Source of the DNA: Candidatus Omnitrophota bacterium
Lineage (GTDB): Bacteria > Omnitrophota > Gorgyraeia > 2-02-FULL-51-18
Direction: 5' to 3'
Assembly (NCBI GenBank): GCA_016196505.1
Contig: JACPXO010000124.1
Location: 1-6,270 of the forward strand
Length of the DNA: 6,270 nt
Shown here: positions 4,537-6,270 of the stretch, in pieces
Numbering within the stretch: the first letter of the stretch is position 1
How the letters are laid out: the number at the start of each line of letters is the position of its first letter
Position numbers and translations under genes: made by a program
The notes under the pieces: model-generated
What the model was told of the DNA's origin: nothing
The model's database searches: none
The model's input: only the letters and a program-made list of their open reading frames with translations

Positions 4537-5657
4537 ACGTTTCTCCGCTTGATTTCACGCAGACGCCTTTCCTCGTGATCTGGGAAATGACGCGGGCCTG
4601 CGCGCTGAAATGCGTGCACTGCCGGGCCGAGGCGCTGGATAGGAGAAGCCCCGAGGAACTGAGCACCGAACAGGCCCTGGCTCTCTTGCGGGAGATCCGT
4701 CTTTTTGGAAAGCCGCTCGTGGTCCTCACGGGGGGAGATCCGATGCGCCGGCCGGATATTCTCGAGATCGTCGAGTACGGCACCCGGCAGGGTTTGAGGA
4801 TGGCAGTGACGCCGAGCGCCACGGCTGAGATGACGCCTGACAAGATCAGGCGTTTGAAGGAAAAGGGCTTGGCACGCCTGGCCGTCAGTCTCGACGGCTC
4901 GACCGCCGGGATCCACGATGCCTTCCGGCGCGTCCCGGGCTCTTTTGGGTGGACGCTTGACATCATCCGCTGGGCCAATGAAATCGGCCTTCCCGTGCAG
5001 ATCAATACCACGGTGACAAAATACAATCTGGAAGACCTGGATGCGCTTTGTTCGCTTTTGGAGTCGCTCAAAATAGTTCTCTGGTCGGTGTTCTTTCTGG
5101 TCCCGGTGGGCCGGGGGAAGCTCGAGGATGAAATACGAGGCAGAGACTATGAGAAAGTTTTCCACAAAATGGCAGCACTCGCCGAGAAAGCTCCTTTTGA
5201 CATTAAATCCACCGAAGCCCCTCACTACCGCCGTGTGATCGCGCAAAAGAAAATGAACGGGGCCTCTCCGGTTGCCGGGCCCGGGTTCTTTACGCCGTCC
5301 GGGAACTTGGGGGAGGACGGGATAGGCCGCGCCGCGCGCGGCGTCAATGACGGAAATGGGTTCGTATTTGTGTCGCATGCGGGCGAGATCTTCCCCAGCG
5401 GTTTTCTACCCCTTTCGGCGGGAAACGTCAAGACGGATTCCCTGGTCGACGTTTACCGGAATTCGACTTTATTCCGCGACTTACGCGACCCTTCGAAACT
5501 GAAGGGCAAATGCGGGGTCTGCGAATACCGGTTTCTCTGCGGCGGCTCGCGCGCCCGCGCCTGGGCGGTGTCGGGAGATTATGAGGGTCCGGACCCTTTT
5601 TGCGTTTATATCCCCAAGGGCTACAAGCCGGCGGAAAAGGAAACCCTGTTTTTTTGA
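4533..5657 (+). CDS. Radical SAM/SPASM-type protein, TIGR04053-like
   Basis: This is a 374-residue cytoplasmic iron-sulfur enzyme. Cys23-x3-Cys27-x2-Cys30 binds the S-adenosylmethionine-cleaving [4Fe-4S] cluster. Gly67-Gly-Asp-Pro70 is the SAM-contacting motif, and 'VSLDGSTAGIHD' (118-129) and 'QINTTVT' (156-162) are typical of the barrel. The C-terminal SPASM/twitch-like region has Cys327-x2-Cys330-x5-Cys336 and Cys357, likely ligands of an auxiliary cluster. The usual upstream SPASM cysteine is replaced by Ser289 in 'IFPSGFLPL'. From memory, 'VLWSVFFLVPVGRG', 'STEAPHYRRV', 'AGNV' and 'CGGSRARA' mark the TIGR04053 group, relatives of PqqE, NirJ and AhbC/D-type enzymes with no established reaction. 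The start overlaps the stop of the 55-residue gene, so the two are made together. It is probably activated through the operator at 4265-4280. A cofactor- or peptide-modifying role is inference only. Confidence 0.9.
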   Translation: MNVSPLDFTQTPFLVIWEMTRACALKCVHCRAEALDRRSPEELSTEQALALLREIRLFGKPLVVLTGGDPMRRPDILEIVEYGTRQGLRMAVTPSATAEMTPDKIRRLKEKGLARLAVSLDGSTAGIHDAFRRVPGSFGWTLDIIRWANEIGLPVQINTTVTKYNLEDLDALCSLLESLKIVLWSVFFLVPVGRGKLEDEIRGRDYEKVFHKMAALAEKAPFDIKSTEAPHYRRVIAQKKMNGASPVAGPGFFTPSGNLGEDGIGRAARGVNDGNGFVFVSHAGEIFPSGFLPLSAGNVKTDSLVDVYRNSTLFRDLRDPSKLKGKCGVCEYRFLCGGSRARAWAVSGDYEGPDPFCVYIPKGYKPAEKETLFF

Positions 5658-5677
5658 GACAACTTACGAGAGAACTC

Positions 5678-6270
5678 ATGCCCATTCCTCTCCAGAGCGG
5701 GGTCATTTACGGACCGATAGAATCCAGGCGTTTCGGAAAATCTCTGGGCGTCAATTTCTTGCCGACGGACAGGAAGGTTTGTAATTTCAATTGCGTTTAT
5801 TGCCAGTACGGGTTTTCGGAACCCAGCCCCCAAGCGGATTGGCCGACCGTGGATGAAATTTATGAAGCGTCGGAGGATTTTTTCCAAAGGGCAAAGGAGG
5901 ACAACGCCTCCTTTGACTGGGTGATGATCGCCGGTAACGGCGAACCGACCCTTTACCCGGACTTTTTGGCCGCGGTGGACCGGCTTCTGGGCTTGCGTGA
6001 TGAGTTTTTTCCACGGCTGCCCGTGGGCATTCTTTCAAACGCTTCCACTTGCCACCGTCCGGCCGGCCGGGAGGGTTTGCGCAAACTGGACGGCTGTTTT
6101 ATGAAACTCGATGCCGGGGATTCGCGGATTTTCAAGCGGCTCAACCAACCCGTCGGGAACACCTCGCTGGCTTTCATGCTTGAAGGCCTGCGGGGGCTGG
6201 AAAAGATCACGTTACAGAGTCTATTTGTCATGGGAAAAGTGGACAACACGGCTCCGGCGGCGGTGGAGGC
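5678..6270 (+). CDS. Radical SAM protein, COG0731-like, N-terminal part
   Basis: The frame is open from ATG 5678 to the window edge (197 full codons), so the C-terminus is missing. 'GPIESRRFGKSLGVN' (12-26) followed by Cys35-x3-Cys39-x2-Cys42 is the [4Fe-4S]/SAM site. 'GNGEPT' (86-91) is the Gly-rich SAM contact, 'LSNAS' (119-123) and 'MKLDAGD' (142-148) are later barrel strands. This order matches the COG0731 group of radical SAM proteins, which includes archaeal wyosine-synthesis TYW1 enzymes; bacterial members mostly lack a known reaction, so a tRNA-modification role should not be assumed. It follows the previous radical SAM gene by 20 nt and is probably read from the same transcript. The Shine-Dalgarno is weak (ACGAGAG, 5666-5672). 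The two enzymes are not close paralogs. Confidence 0.85.
   Translation, partial: MPIPLQSGVIYGPIESRRFGKSLGVNFLPTDRKVCNFNCVYCQYGFSEPSPQADWPTVDEIYEASEDFFQRAKEDNASFDWVMIAGNGEPTLYPDFLAAVDRLLGLRDEFFPRLPVGILSNASTCHRPAGREGLRKLDGCFMKLDAGDSRIFKRLNQPVGNTSLAFMLEGLRGLEKITLQSLFVMGKVDNTAPAAVE

Noticed and set aside
4506..5378. Long minus-strand open frame (290 codons) opposite the radical SAM gene.
   Set aside because: It is antisense to a gene with complete radical SAM motifs, shows no recognisable domain and has the Pro/Arg-rich composition of a GC-rich shadow frame.

Overview
The window is bacterial and densely coded. All eight protein genes that I accept lie on the + strand, together with one serine tRNA gene. 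I infer a Gram-negative type cell, because two putative membrane-anchored SGNH hydrolases of the cell-envelope or exopolysaccharide type are present, and a free-living one with CRP/FNR-controlled metabolism. The sequence alone does not fix the phylum. A deep-branching, uncultivated-type lineage (for example Omnitrophota, Nitrospirota or NC10-like) is only a guess. Most genes are moderately GC-rich (a hand count of bases 1081-1140 gives 34/60 G+C). The second SGNH gene is clearly AT-richer (bases 2581-2640 give 22/60).

Layout: (1) Bases 126-1821 read as a tadA - SGNH hydrolase - tRNA-Ser(GGA) transcription unit with very short gaps (24 and 6 nt). (2) Just beyond the tRNA 3' end, 1880-3046 is a second SGNH-type gene of different base composition that appears to have lost the catalytic Asp. 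It looks like a later arrival at the tRNA locus. (3) Bases 3047-5657 form the most interesting part. A small winged-helix protein (PF10771/DUF2582-like), a cysteine-rich CRP/FNR-family regulator, and a two-gene unit (55-aa protein plus SPASM-type radical SAM enzyme, sharing an ATGA overlap) are arranged around two CRP-type palindromes, at 3074-3089 and 4265-4280. The regulator's recognition helix carries the R-E-x-x-x-R pattern that reads TGTGA half-sites, and both palindromes lie at nearly the same class II-like distance from a candidate -10 element. This suggests that the regulator activates its two neighbours as a local regulon. (4) From 5678 to the window edge is the start of a second, unrelated radical SAM protein of the COG0731 type.

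How they may work together (inference): the regulator appears unable to bind cAMP in the usual way and has clustered cysteines, so a redox, metal or gas signal is plausible. Its likely outputs are a small DNA-binding-fold protein and a radical SAM maturase-like enzyme coupled to a tiny partner of unknown function.
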